In this document: in pieces, positions 25,963 to 34,413 of the stretch
Numbering within the stretch: position 1 is the first letter of the stretch
Layout of the letters: every line of letters starts with the position of its first letter
Assembly (NCBI RefSeq): GCF_002120225.1
Contig: NZ_LAPZ01000015.1
Coordinates: 52,357 to 116,356 of the forward strand
DNA: 64,000 nucleotides
Direction: 5' to 3'
Origin: Tenacibaculum holothuriorum
Lineage (GTDB): Bacteria; Bacteroidota; Bacteroidia; Flavobacteriales; Flavobacteriaceae
Notes under the pieces: model-generated
The model's database searches: none
Told to the model about the DNA's origin: nothing
Seen by the model: only the letters and a program-made list of their open reading frames with translations
Translations under genes and position numbers: made by a program

Positions 25963-26512
25963 GATTTTTGTATGGATGTTTTTTATGATGTTGATGATGA
26001 GTTGTAATGAAGAAACGTTGCCTAAACCAAAAGGATATTTAAGTTTAAACTATCCAGAAAAAGACTACAAAAAAATAACGGTTGAGCGACCATATTCTTT
26101 TGATGCAGCTACAAATTCAGAGATTAAAAATTTGCCTAAACAATGGCTTAAAGTTGAGTATCCTGAATTAAAAGCATCGGTAGATATTACGTACCGACCA
26201 GTAAAAGATAACTTAAGAGAGTTATTGGTAGAGGCAGAAAAGTTGGTGTATGAGCATGCTGTAAAAGCTGATCAAATTTCTGCTCCAATTGAATATGTAA
26301 ACGATGAAAAAAAAGTATATGGTAGCTTGTATCAAATCTTAGGTAATGCAGCTTCACAAATACAATTTCATGCTACGGACTCTAGTAAAAACTTTATAAA
26401 AGGATCATTGTTTTTCTACACAAAACCCAATTACGACTCTGTTTTACCAGCTGTAGATTATATCAAAAAAGATATGATTAAAATGATGGAAACTTTGGAG
26501 TGGAAAAAATAG
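25955..26512 (+). CDS. gldD: gliding-motility lipoprotein GldD
   Basis: A lipoprotein signal (FFMMLMMSCNEE, Cys17) is followed by the GldD pattern LPKPKGYLSLNYPEKDY and RPYSFDAATNSEI, then AASQIQFHATDSSKNF. GldD is an essential component of Bacteroidota gliding, which is linked to the type IX secretion system. Its ATG lies inside the end of gldE (shared bases ATGCGTAA), so translation is probably coupled. The length of 185 residues fits the family. Confidence 0.93.
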   Translation: MRKIFVWMFFMMLMMSCNEETLPKPKGYLSLNYPEKDYKKITVERPYSFDAATNSEIKNLPKQWLKVEYPELKASVDITYRPVKDNLRELLVEAEKLVYEHAVKADQISAPIEYVNDEKKVYGSLYQILGNAASQIQFHATDSSKNFIKGSLFFYTKPNYDSVLPAVDYIKKDMIKMMETLEWKK

Positions 26513-26560
26513 TGTTTAGAGGAGTGTTAAATAGAATAAATAGTCAATTTAAAGGCGCTT

Positions 26561-26968
26561 CTATTCTAGTTCTTTATAGGTGAGTTTAAAACTTAAGCTG
26601 TTAGGGATATTTAATTCTTCTCTCTTTTTATTGAACTGTTCTAAGTTTAGGTTAGAGTATTGGTTAGCTTTCTTTTTTCTTACTTCAATAATGTGGTAGT
26701 ATGTAATACTCTTATCTATCCCATTTTTTTTGTTTTTTGGATGGCTTTTAGCTATGATATAATCTCCATTTTCTCCAACGGCAAAAACTGTTTCTGGAAT
26801 AATTAATTGATAAGAATGTTCTTCAGAATGAAACCAAATACTCATTTCGTCAAGTTTATTATTGGCAAATAAAAAATAGTTGTTAGTAATTTCTTTTTCT
26901 ACTAATCCAACTCCAAAATAACAAGATTGTAAGATAAGTAATAGAGATATTTTAATTGTTTTTTTCAT
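26561..26968 (-). CDS. small lipoprotein, possibly DUF3997-like
   Basis: The protein starts with a lipoprotein-type signal (LLLILQSCYFG, Cys16). The 120-residue body contains NYFLFANNKLDEMSIWF, VFAVGENGDYIIAKSHP and SITYYHIIEV, a strand-rich layout that reminds me of DUF3997 proteins, but I cannot confirm this. It lies 9 bases after the heme A synthase gene on the same strand and converges on gldD. The function is unknown. Confidence 0.7.
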   Translation of the reverse strand: MKKTIKISLLLILQSCYFGVGLVEKEITNNYFLFANNKLDEMSIWFHSEEHSYQLIIPETVFAVGENGDYIIAKSHPKNKKNGIDKSITYYHIIEVRKKKANQYSNLNLEQFNKKREELNIPNSLSFKLTYKELE

Positions 26969-26977
26969 TCTTTATGC

Positions 26978-28009
26978 TTAACTCTTCCTACTCTGCAACA
27001 ATAAATAAAATTGCAATCCAAATAATACAGAACCCGCTAATAAATGTATAGCTTGTGTTCCTAGAGGAAATTCAGCATAATACATTAAAATACCTGTAAT
27101 TGTTTCTAAAAAGATTAAGAAAACAATCCAATTAACAAGATTATATCCTAAGTTTTTTATCTGATTTAAATAGAACATTGCCAAGTTCACTAAAACAATC
27201 GCAATGGTAAACGATCGATGGAAATAAAACTTAAAACTAGGATTTAAAAGACTATATTGTTTATGTTCAAAACCATATAACCTTACTTGCTCATCTATAA
27301 ATTGACGTACCTGAGTTCCCAAAGCAATTTGTATCAAAGAAAATACTACCGATACTATTAAGAGTTTATTAAAAACACTATTGTATTTCAGTTTATCACC
27401 TTGAGTAGGGTCAAAAGGCTTTTTGTTAACAATGTGCAATAACCATAAAAGCAGAGCTACAATGAAAAGACCAGCTACCATATGTATGGTAATTACAGTT
27501 GGCTTTAAATTAGTATCTACTACAGTTTTACCTAACCAAGCCTCAAATAACATAAGAGCGAATGCTCCTAAAGTAATAAGTGTGATTTTTTTATTCTCTT
27601 TCCAGAATGAAAAACACGTTATAACCAATAGCAAGAAAGGAATACCAGCCAAAGCAGAGGATAAACGATTAATATACTCTGTCCAAGTATGAAGCTTGTT
27701 AAACTTAGCATAGTTGTGTTTTGTATACTTACTCCAATTATTTAGGTTGAATTCAGTAGCAGTTTTTAAATCTTTTTCAGCAACAAATAATGCTTCATCC
27801 TTTACGATAATCATTCCTTTTTTATAGTCTTTGTTAGGTTGCCAAGTTATTTGTTCTTCAGATGTTGGTGGAATGTAATACCCGAAGCATTTTGGCCAAT
27901 CAGGACATCCCATTCCAGATCCTGTCATTCGTACTACAGAACCCGCTAAAAAGATTACATAAATTGCTATTAAAGTTATTTTAACTAGTAAAGGAAAGTG
28001 TTTTTTCAT
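26978..28009 (-). CDS. ctaA: heme A synthase, COX15/CtaA family
   Basis: CtaA oxidises heme O to heme A for cytochrome oxidase. About eight membrane helices are visible, with the starting motif AGSVVRMTGSGMGCPDWPKC, whose two cysteines are the exposed pair of the family. Heme-ligand histidines lie in KLHTWTEYINR, TIHMVAGL, YFHRSF and QAIHLLAG. An extra periplasmic loop of about 60 residues (IPPTSEEQITWQPN onward) follows the cysteine pair, as in other Bacteroidota. A perfect promoter box lies 53 bases upstream. Confidence 0.93.
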   Translation of the reverse strand: MKKHFPLLVKITLIAIYVIFLAGSVVRMTGSGMGCPDWPKCFGYYIPPTSEEQITWQPNKDYKKGMIIVKDEALFVAEKDLKTATEFNLNNWSKYTKHNYAKFNKLHTWTEYINRLSSALAGIPFLLLVITCFSFWKENKKITLITLGAFALMLFEAWLGKTVVDTNLKPTVITIHMVAGLFIVALLLWLLHIVNKKPFDPTQGDKLKYNSVFNKLLIVSVVFSLIQIALGTQVRQFIDEQVRLYGFEHKQYSLLNPSFKFYFHRSFTIAIVLVNLAMFYLNQIKNLGYNLVNWIVFLIFLETITGILMYYAEFPLGTQAIHLLAGSVLFGLQFYLLLQSRKS

Positions 28010-28062
28010 GTGATTTTTTTTTGACTCAATTAAACGTCAAAACTTGTCTGCTAAATCTTTTG

Positions 28063-28070
28063 CAAAGATA
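28063..28070 (-). promoter_or_regulatory. -7 promoter box of ctaA
   Basis: On the minus strand TATCTTTG matches TAnnTTTG exactly, 53 bases before the ctaA ATG and just after the hairpin that ends the upstream HMA gene. Confidence 0.55.
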
Positions 28071-28090
28071 AATGAAAAGGTATAAAAAAA

Positions 28091-28109
28091 GCTTCTACAT
28101 TGTAGAAGC
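28091..28109 (-). terminator. terminator hairpin after the HMA lipoprotein gene
   Basis: GCTTCTACA and TGTAGAAGC form a near-perfect palindrome, followed on the minus strand by a T run. Confidence 0.75.
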
Positions 28110-28132
28110 CTTTTATGAATAGTAAATATAAA

Positions 28133-28588
28133 TTACGCTGTTTTTTCGTCTTTTTTAGAGTGACAGTCCTTTTTGCAATTCTCCATACATTCTTTCTTAT
28201 CTCCTTCTTTGTCGCATTTTTCTGCACAAGCTTTATCGCAAGATTTTTTACCACCTTCAGAGGTTTTGTATAAATCTCCACCAATACCTTCAACAAAAGC
28301 CATTAACTCTGCTTTGTTCGTTTTGTTAGCATCGAATTTTACTTTCGCAATACTATCTGCAAAAACAACTTTAGCTTCTAAAACACCTTCTTTACCAGAT
28401 AGGTCTTTCGCTATTTTTCTTGCACAACCTATTTCGCAAGTCATTCCAGAAATAGCAAAACTAGCTTCTTGTACGTTAGCTGCTACCTCTTCTTTTTTAG
28501 GTTGATTTTCTTTTTTTGCTTCTGTTTTACAAGAAACCATTGTAAAACTAACTAAAGCGACGATGTAAAATATTTTTAAGAATTTCAT
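28133..28588 (-). CDS. lipoprotein with heavy-metal-associated (HMA) domain and Cys-rich tail
   Basis: A lipoprotein signal ends in FTMVSCKTE (Cys20). A Lys/Glu linker leads to an HMA-like domain (about 42-108) with the metal motif GMTCEIGCAR, where the usual CxxC is spaced C-x3-C. The last 40 residues hold seven more Cys (KKSCDKACAEKC, KKECMENCKKDC) and a final His, suggesting a second metal-binding segment. It is probably a surface or periplasmic copper or other soft-metal binder. It sits upstream of ctaA but is separated by a terminator. Confidence 0.85.
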   Translation of the reverse strand: MKFLKIFYIVALVSFTMVSCKTEAKKENQPKKEEVAANVQEASFAISGMTCEIGCARKIAKDLSGKEGVLEAKVVFADSIAKVKFDANKTNKAELMAFVEGIGGDLYKTSEGGKKSCDKACAEKCDKEGDKKECMENCKKDCHSKKDEKTA

Positions 28589-28616
28589 TATTCGGTTTAA
28601 TTATAGAATTATAGTG

Positions 28617-28624
28617 CAAATTTA
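28617..28624 (-). promoter_or_regulatory. -7 promoter box of the HMA lipoprotein gene
   Basis: On the minus strand TAAATTTG matches TAnnTTTG exactly, 28 bases before the ATG. Confidence 0.55.
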
Positions 28625-28687
28625 TTAATAATTGAGTTTGTTTCCGAAGATTTATCCGACTTTTGTTATTTCTCAGCAATTACGACT

Positions 28688-29560
28688 ATGAATACTCAGA
28701 AATTAAAATGGATTTATCTCGTTATTCTTTCATTAATATGGGGAAGTTCTTTTATCCTTATAAAAAAGGGTTTGATTGGTTTGACTCCCATTCAGTTAGG
28801 AGCAATTCGCATGCTAATTACTGCAATTTTTTTACTACTGATAGGCTTTAAGAGCTTAAAGAAAATTCAAAAAAAACATTGGAAGTATGTTGCATACACA
28901 GCAGCTTTAGGTACATTTTTTCCTGCTTTTTTGTTTGCCTTTGCAATTAAAGGAATAGATAGTTCTATTTCTGCAATTTTAAATTCACTAACGCCTTTTA
29001 ATACATTTATTTTTGGAGCAATGGTGTTTGGTTTTACCTTTAAGAGAAAACAATTCATTGGTATTTTAGTTGGATTAATAGGTACAATTATTTTAATTTT
29101 GAAAGGAGCAGCGCTAAATCCAGATCAGAATTATTGGTATGCTATATTGGTAATTATTTCTTCGGTAGGATATGCTTTTAATGTGAATATTGTAAAAAAA
29201 TATTTATATGATTTAGATGCTTTGGCAATAACAACAGGTAACTTTTTATTGCTAATTGTACCAGCCTTTTTAGTGTTAGTGTTTTCTGGCTTCTTTTCTA
29301 CTTTCGAAATTAATGAACAAACCACATCGGCTTTGGGTTATATTACAATCTTATCGGTAATTGGAACAGGAATAGCAAAGGTGATGTTTAATAAAATGGT
29401 ACATATATCATCGCCAGTTTTTGCTGCTTCAGTAACCTATTTAATTCCTATTGTAGCTGTTATGTGGGGAATTATTGATGGAGAAAAATTAAGTTTAATT
29501 CAATTGTTAGCAGGAGGAGTTATTTTGTTTGGTGTTTGGTTGGTAAATAAGGCAAAATAA
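28688..29560 (+). CDS. DMT superfamily (EamA) transporter
   Basis: Ten hydrophobic segments and two EamA repeats are visible. The first repeat opens with LVILSLIWGSSFILIKKGL and contains LNSLTPFNTFIFGAMV, and the second repeat has ASVTYLIPIVAVMWGIIDGE. The length of 290 residues is normal. Family members move amino acids, purines or other metabolites across the inner membrane, and the substrate cannot be read from sequence. It stands alone, with an imperfect terminator after it. Confidence 0.92.
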   Translation: MNTQKLKWIYLVILSLIWGSSFILIKKGLIGLTPIQLGAIRMLITAIFLLLIGFKSLKKIQKKHWKYVAYTAALGTFFPAFLFAFAIKGIDSSISAILNSLTPFNTFIFGAMVFGFTFKRKQFIGILVGLIGTIILILKGAALNPDQNYWYAILVIISSVGYAFNVNIVKKYLYDLDALAITTGNFLLLIVPAFLVLVFSGFFSTFEINEQTTSALGYITILSVIGTGIAKVMFNKMVHISSPVFAASVTYLIPIVAVMWGIIDGEKLSLIQLLAGGVILFGVWLVNKAK

Positions 29561-29561
29561 A

Positions 29562-29586
29562 AAACCGCAGCAAATAGCCACGGTTT
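29562..29586. terminator. imperfect hairpin between the EamA and M16 genes
   Basis: AAACCG pairs with CGGTTT, with a further GC/GC pair inside after two mismatches. A and T runs flank it in the convergent gap. Confidence 0.45.
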
Positions 29587-29611
29587 GTTTATCTTTTTTA
29601 AAAAAGGATAA

Positions 29612-31666
29612 TTATTTAAAATCTGCGTCAGAAACTCCTTCGTTAATTTTTGCATCTTTTAATACATACTGAACTTTTTGAGGCCCTAAACTTCCAGATT
29701 TTTTACCAGGAAACTTTACTCCATTAAATTCTTTATAATCACCGAATGTTGCTTCTTGAGTTTGAGTTCTACCTCCCATATTAATGTTTTGAACTTCTTT
29801 TACTTTTAATCCAGAGTCAACATCATAATAACTAGTAATAGAAACAATTTTTCCTTTTTTAGAAACTACATAAGCGTCTTTTCCATTAATTGGCTCAATA
29901 CCTGTTAGTTTAGTTTCAGCATTATTTAAATAACCAACTTCTGGGAAAGTTCCTAAAGTAAATGAAAAGTCTTTAGCCATTGCAGGAGGCAAAGGTTGCC
30001 CATTCATTTTAATAGCATCTTTATCCATTGTTACTTTCATCATAGTATTTCCGTTCATAGCAGTGGCGTTAGCAAAGTGAGTGGCAGTTCTTTTTTCAGT
30101 ATTTTGAATTTTTCTACCCATTGCTTCTGCTTCGTAAACTACCATTGTAGATTTTAAGTTTTTAACTTTATCGGCCCCACCAATAGCATCAAAATACTTA
30201 TTTATAACAGTGTTTTTAGTAACTCCAGCAGGAATCGTTTTACTCATTGCTGGTTTTTCAGTAGGATTTCCGTTTTTATCGAAATAGTTGATTTTGTAAT
30301 TAGCCGTTTTTTCTAAATTCTTTAAAACATCTATTCCTTTACCTGTAATGATAATTCTTGCTTTATCTCCTTTGAAATATTTGATAGCTGCATTTTGAAC
30401 ATCGTCTAAGGTTACCGAATTAATGTTTTTAAGATAGTTTTTGTAATAATCTTTAGGTAACTTGTTCGTTAAAATGTTTAGAGCATAAGAAGCTACAGTT
30501 TGTGGTTTTTCTACATTTCTAACAAAATTTCCAATATATTTTGCCTTAGCAATATCTAACTCTTCTTGAGTAGCTTTCTTATATCGAATTTTGTTAATTT
30601 CTTTCATAGCTTCAACCATAGCACTATCGGTAACCATGTTTCTTACAGAAGCAGAAGTTTTAAAACGTGAAGCGTAACGGCTAGATCCAATACTAGAATA
30701 TGATCCGTAAGTATATCCTTTATCTTCTCTTAGGTTTTTGTATAGCCTACCAGTACCACCACCACCAAGAATTTGGTTAGCTAAAAGAGCAGCATAGTAA
30801 TCTTTGTCTCCCATTTTAAGGTCAACACTGTTAATGATTGCTAATTCAGACTGTACTGCATTTGGCATGTTAATAAAGTCAATTTCAGTAGTGCTTGGGT
30901 TTTCTACTTTTGGTAATTGCTGCGCAATCATGTCGCTTTTTTTCCAACTAGAAAACAAATCTTTAACTAGGGTTTTTACTTCTTTAAATTTTACATCTCC
31001 AATAATAACTAAGTATGCATTATTTGGCTTGTAAGTTTTATTGTAAAGATTTTCTACGTCTTGTAGAGTTACGTTTTTTAACGTAGCTTCTGAAGTAAAT
31101 TCACCAAAAGGGTGATTTTTACCATACGTTAAAACATTTTGAACTCTGCTAGCAATGGCTTGTACACTTTTTTCACCATTCTTAATTCCGTCTAAAGACT
31201 GTTTCATTTGTTTGTCAAACTCTTCTTGAGTGAAAACAGGGTTTAAAGCAGCATCTGCCATTAAACCTAATACTTTAGGAAAATATTTTGATAATGAACT
31301 TGCTCTAGCTCCTTCGTCCCAAAACGAAACATTTGCTCCTAAGAAATCTACTTCTTCATCGAAAGTTGCTTTTGGAGTGTTTTTAGATCCAGACCCTAAC
31401 ATACTGCTTAATAAACCTTCTACTCCTTTTTTGTTTCCATAAGTCATAGGAGGATTGTCAATAGTTAAGGTTGCAGTTACTCTTGGTAATTTATGGTTTT
31501 CAACAACTAAAACTTGTAATCCGTTTGATAAGCTAAATTTTTCAGGAGTTCCTAAATTAATTTTAGGTGCAGGTCCTGGTTTTGGTTGTTTAGTTCTATC
31601 TATCTGTGCTGAAACAGTTAATGATAGAAACATTATTGCGATTATTGAAAATATCTTTGTTTTCAT
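29612..31666 (-). CDS. M16 peptidase-like protein lacking zinc ligands, with C-terminal LolA-like domain
   Basis: A signal peptide (about 1-20) precedes two M16 (pitrilysin) domains. Where active members have HxxEH, this protein reads KGVEGLLSSMLGSG, so zinc binding is lost. The second half keeps the R/Y-type region GGGTGRLYKNLREDKGYTYG that shapes the substrate cavity. Residues from about 480 form an extra beta-rich domain (INKYFDAIGGADKVKNL onward) like lipoprotein carrier folds. The gene lies 19 bases after the active partner, so the two probably form a heterodimer in the periplasm. Confidence 0.9.
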   Translation of the reverse strand: MKTKIFSIIAIMFLSLTVSAQIDRTKQPKPGPAPKINLGTPEKFSLSNGLQVLVVENHKLPRVTATLTIDNPPMTYGNKKGVEGLLSSMLGSGSKNTPKATFDEEVDFLGANVSFWDEGARASSLSKYFPKVLGLMADAALNPVFTQEEFDKQMKQSLDGIKNGEKSVQAIASRVQNVLTYGKNHPFGEFTSEATLKNVTLQDVENLYNKTYKPNNAYLVIIGDVKFKEVKTLVKDLFSSWKKSDMIAQQLPKVENPSTTEIDFINMPNAVQSELAIINSVDLKMGDKDYYAALLANQILGGGGTGRLYKNLREDKGYTYGSYSSIGSSRYASRFKTSASVRNMVTDSAMVEAMKEINKIRYKKATQEELDIAKAKYIGNFVRNVEKPQTVASYALNILTNKLPKDYYKNYLKNINSVTLDDVQNAAIKYFKGDKARIIITGKGIDVLKNLEKTANYKINYFDKNGNPTEKPAMSKTIPAGVTKNTVINKYFDAIGGADKVKNLKSTMVVYEAEAMGRKIQNTEKRTATHFANATAMNGNTMMKVTMDKDAIKMNGQPLPPAMAKDFSFTLGTFPEVGYLNNAETKLTGIEPINGKDAYVVSKKGKIVSITSYYDVDSGLKVKEVQNINMGGRTQTQEATFGDYKEFNGVKFPGKKSGSLGPQKVQYVLKDAKINEGVSDADFK

Positions 31667-31685
31667 TAAAATTCAGTTTAGATGA

Positions 31686-33008
31686 TTATTTCTTTTTAGC
31701 TTCTGGTAAATATTCGATAACAACTCTACGGTCTTTAGCTAAATATTTTCTAGCTACGTCTCTAATTTCTTCTTTAGTTATAGAGTTTATAATTTCTAAT
31801 TCTTTATTAATTCTATTAGTATCACCAACTAACATGTAGTTTCTTGCTAAAGAGTTTGCAATACCTTGAACGTTTGAGTTAGAGGCAACAAAACGGTTTT
31901 CAAACTTGTTTCTAACTTTTTGTAAATCTTTATCAGAAACTAATTCAGTTTGTAATTTCTCAATTTCCTCATCCATTTCTTTAATTAAATCATCTAAAGA
32001 AGTTTTACCTAAAGGAATTGCACCAATATTATAAACACTATAATCTTCTAAATTTCTTGCAAAAGAGAATACGTTTAATGATTTCTTTTTACCATCTACT
32101 AATTTTTTATATAATCTAGAACTCTTACCATTACTTAAAATTGTAGAGATAACATCTAACACTTTAGAATCTCTTTCTTTCATAGAAGGAGTTTTATGTG
32201 CTAGTAAGATTGCTGGTAACTGGATGTTAGAATCATATTCCTTAACACGTTTTTCTTTTGTTCTTTCTGGTTCAACAACTTTTTCGCGTTTTGGTAAAGT
32301 ACGTGCTGGAATTGGCTCGAAATAATCTTTAATCATTTTCTTAGCATTCTTTGTGTCAAAATCTCCAGCAACTACCAAAACAGCATTGTTTGGCATATAC
32401 CATTTGTTGTAAAAAGCTTTAAACTCTTCTAATTTGGCAGCGTCTAAATCTTTTATATAACCAATCATTGGTCTACCATAGTTGTGTTTATCAAAAATAT
32501 GATTGTACACATCTCCGTAAATAATCTTTCCGTAAGGAGCATTGTCCATACGTTGACGCTTTTCTTCTTTTACAACCTCGTTTTGAGTGTCAACTGCTTT
32601 TTGATCGATAATAGGGTGTAATAAACGTTCAGATTCCATCCATAACGCTAACTCTAAATTGTTAGAAGGAAAAGTTTCGTAATAATACGTTCTATCCCAG
32701 TTGGTGTTTGCATTACCAGTACCTCCGTTGGCAGCTTCAATTTTGTTCCATTCTCCACGACCAATGTTTTCAGTTCCAGTGAATAATAAATGCTCGTAGA
32801 AGTGTGCCATACCAGTTTTACCGTCTACTTCGTCTTTTGCACCTACATGATACATAACACCTACAGTAACTACTGGGGCAGAATTATCTTTGTGTAAAAT
32901 AACGTGCATGCCGTTACTTAAATCGTACTCTTCGAACTCAACTTTTTGTGCATTTGCCGAAAATGCTACTAAAAGAGCTGAAGCAAGAGATAAAATACTT
33001 CTTTTCAT
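31686..33008 (-). CDS. M16 family zinc peptidase, active subunit
   Basis: A signal peptide (SANAQ, about 1-20) precedes an M16B peptidase. His69, Glu72 and His73 form HFYEH in GMAHFYEHLLFTG, and the third zinc ligand should be a Glu in NEVVKEEKRQRMDN about 76 residues later. The second domain carries SNGKSSRLYKKLVDGKK. At 440 residues it is the short type that works as a pair, and its partner is the following gene. The substrates are unknown; periplasmic peptide turnover is likely. Confidence 0.93.
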   Translation of the reverse strand: MKRSILSLASALLVAFSANAQKVEFEEYDLSNGMHVILHKDNSAPVVTVGVMYHVGAKDEVDGKTGMAHFYEHLLFTGTENIGRGEWNKIEAANGGTGNANTNWDRTYYYETFPSNNLELALWMESERLLHPIIDQKAVDTQNEVVKEEKRQRMDNAPYGKIIYGDVYNHIFDKHNYGRPMIGYIKDLDAAKLEEFKAFYNKWYMPNNAVLVVAGDFDTKNAKKMIKDYFEPIPARTLPKREKVVEPERTKEKRVKEYDSNIQLPAILLAHKTPSMKERDSKVLDVISTILSNGKSSRLYKKLVDGKKKSLNVFSFARNLEDYSVYNIGAIPLGKTSLDDLIKEMDEEIEKLQTELVSDKDLQKVRNKFENRFVASNSNVQGIANSLARNYMLVGDTNRINKELEIINSITKEEIRDVARKYLAKDRRVVIEYLPEAKKK

Positions 33009-33207
33009 TAGTTGTTCTTTTAATTAGTTTAAATTTCTTTGTTTGACGCAATATAGTTTAGTTTGTTACACTGTTTAACGTTCATTTTTTTAATTTTAAA
33101 CTAAATATATTAATAGTTGCTATTCAATTTGTTAGTGATATTGTTTTATTTTTCTGATTTACATGAATTTAAAAGATGTAATTTGTTGCTAGTAAAAGAA
33201 AAACACG

Positions 33208-33215
33208 TATATTTG
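33208..33215 (+). promoter_or_regulatory. -7 promoter box of rplU-rpmA
   Basis: TATATTTG matches TAnnTTTG exactly, 62 bases before rplU. The preceding 200 bases of the divergent gap (33009-33207) show no other feature I can name. Confidence 0.6.
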
Positions 33216-33220
33216 CATCC

Positions 33221-33246
33221 GCATTTCTTGAATTATCTGGAAATGC
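33221..33246 (+). promoter_or_regulatory. possible structured leader of rplU
   Basis: In the predicted leader, GCATTTC pairs with GAAATGC (7 bp, 12-base loop), and a second small stem ATTG/CAAT follows. It could be an autoregulatory site for L21, but it matches no leader family that I can verify. Confidence 0.3.
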
Positions 33247-33277
33247 ATTGTATAAACAATAAGCAAAACAAATTAGT

Positions 33278-33763
33278 ATGTACGCAATCGTAGAGATAGC
33301 AGGGCAGCAGTTTAAAGTAGCGAAAGACCAAAAGGTTTATGTTCACCGTTTACAAGGAGAAGAAGGTTCTCAAGTAACTTTTGATAACGTAATGTTAATC
33401 GAAGATAAAGGTAACGTAACTATTGGCGCCCCAGCTATAGAAGGAGCCGCAGTATCGGCAAAGATTTTAGGTCACTTAAAAGGTGATAAAGTAATCGTTT
33501 TCAAAAAGAAAAGAAGAAAAGGTTACAAAAAGAAAAATGGACACAGACAGTATTTAACAGAGATTCAAATCGAAAGTATTGCTGCATCTGGCGCAAAAAA
33601 GGCAACTGCTAAGAAAGAAACTCCAAAGAAAGAGGAGAAAGCAGCATCGAATGATTTAAGTTCAATGACTGTTGCTGAGTTAAAAGCTTTAGCTAAAGAA
33701 AAAGGTATTTCTGGATACACTTCTTTAAAGAAAGCTGAATTAATTGAAGTATTAAGTAAATAA
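33278..33763 (+). CDS. rplU: 50S ribosomal protein L21 with C-terminal Rho_N/SAP-like extension
   Basis: Residues 1-103 are ordinary L21 (MYAIVEIAGQQFKVAKDQKV, VIVFKKKRRKGYKKKNGHRQ). A Lys/Ala/Glu linker (about 104-125) leads to a small helical unit SSMTVAELKALAKEKGISGY...LKKAELIEVL, which looks like the Rho_N/SAP nucleic-acid binding fold. The total of 161 residues is about 55 more than E. coli L21. Such extensions occur in Bacteroidota, and the role is unknown. rpmA follows after 24 bases. Confidence 0.95.
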   Translation: MYAIVEIAGQQFKVAKDQKVYVHRLQGEEGSQVTFDNVMLIEDKGNVTIGAPAIEGAAVSAKILGHLKGDKVIVFKKKRRKGYKKKNGHRQYLTEIQIESIAASGAKKATAKKETPKKEEKAASNDLSSMTVAELKALAKEKGISGYTSLKKAELIEVLSK

Positions 33764-33787
33764 TTAACCTAAAAAACTCGTTAAGAA

Positions 33788-34048
33788 ATGGCTCATAAGA
33801 AAGGTGTCGGTAGTTCGAAGAACGGTCGTGAATCGGAATCGAAACGTTTAGGAGTAAAGATTTTTGGAGGACAAGCTGCTATTGCAGGTAACATTATTGT
33901 TCGTCAAAGAGGAACTCAACACAACCCAGGAGAAAACGTTTACATGGGGAAAGATCATACTTTACATGCTAAAGTTGATGGTGTTGTTCAATTCCAAAAG
34001 AAAAGAGATAACAAATCATATGTTTCTATAATCCCATTTGAGGCTTAA
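33788..34048 (+). CDS. rpmA: 50S ribosomal protein L27
   Basis: The sequence [40 protein letters not shown] and [21 protein letters not shown] is standard L27, whose N-terminus reaches the peptidyl-transferase centre. It begins directly at the mature MAHKKG form, without the cleaved N-terminal extension of Firmicutes. The length of 86 residues is normal. Two terminators follow. Confidence 0.97.
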   Translation: MAHKKGVGSSKNGRESESKRLGVKIFGGQAAIAGNIIVRQRGTQHNPGENVYMGKDHTLHAKVDGVVQFQKKRDNKSYVSIIPFEA

Positions 34049-34070
34049 GAAATAATAGATTAGAATATTA

Positions 34071-34098
34071 AAAGCGCAAATCATATGATTTGCGCTTT
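34071..34098 (+). terminator. first terminator after rpmA
   Basis: A perfect 28-base palindrome (AAAGCGCAAATCAT followed by its complement) ends in a T run. Confidence 0.88.
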
Positions 34099-34142
34099 TT
34101 TGTTTTCTATTGTTAATGTTTTTAATATTCTATAAAAGCAGA

Positions 34143-34166
34143 AAAACACCGCGACCACGGTGTTTT
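34143..34166 (+). terminator. second, backup terminator after rpmA
   Basis: AAAACACCG pairs with CGGTGTTTT around a 6-base loop and is followed by a T-rich stretch. Confidence 0.8.
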
Positions 34167-34413
34167 CTTTTTTTAATTATCATATTTGAATAACCCCTAA
34201 TTTATCTAATATGATTCCCCCTAAAAGTGATACAAATATGAGAAGGAAATAAATAATAAAAAATTGGTTTTGTACAAACTGCTAATTTTAGTGTGTAAAT
34301 GGTTTTATTTGCTGTTTAGTAAGTATATTTCTATACAAAGTTGGTAGGATTACAAGTATAAATGGTTTTCTTTTTACATATTAATAAGTTACATTTGGTA
34401 TAAAGATCGTTTT

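Larger units (their letters stand above)
34049..34413. other. intergenic region between rpmA and the LytTR regulator
   Basis: This 365-base gap holds two tandem terminators (34071-34098 and 34143-34166), then about 245 AT-rich bases. I found no perfect TAnnTTTG box for the downstream regulator. CATATTTG at 34181-34188 is one base off. A short stretch ATTCCCCCTAAAA near 34212 resembles the ATTCCCCTTATAA repeats of the small-RNA candidate at 41.8 kb. No reading frame of note is present. Confidence 0.6.
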
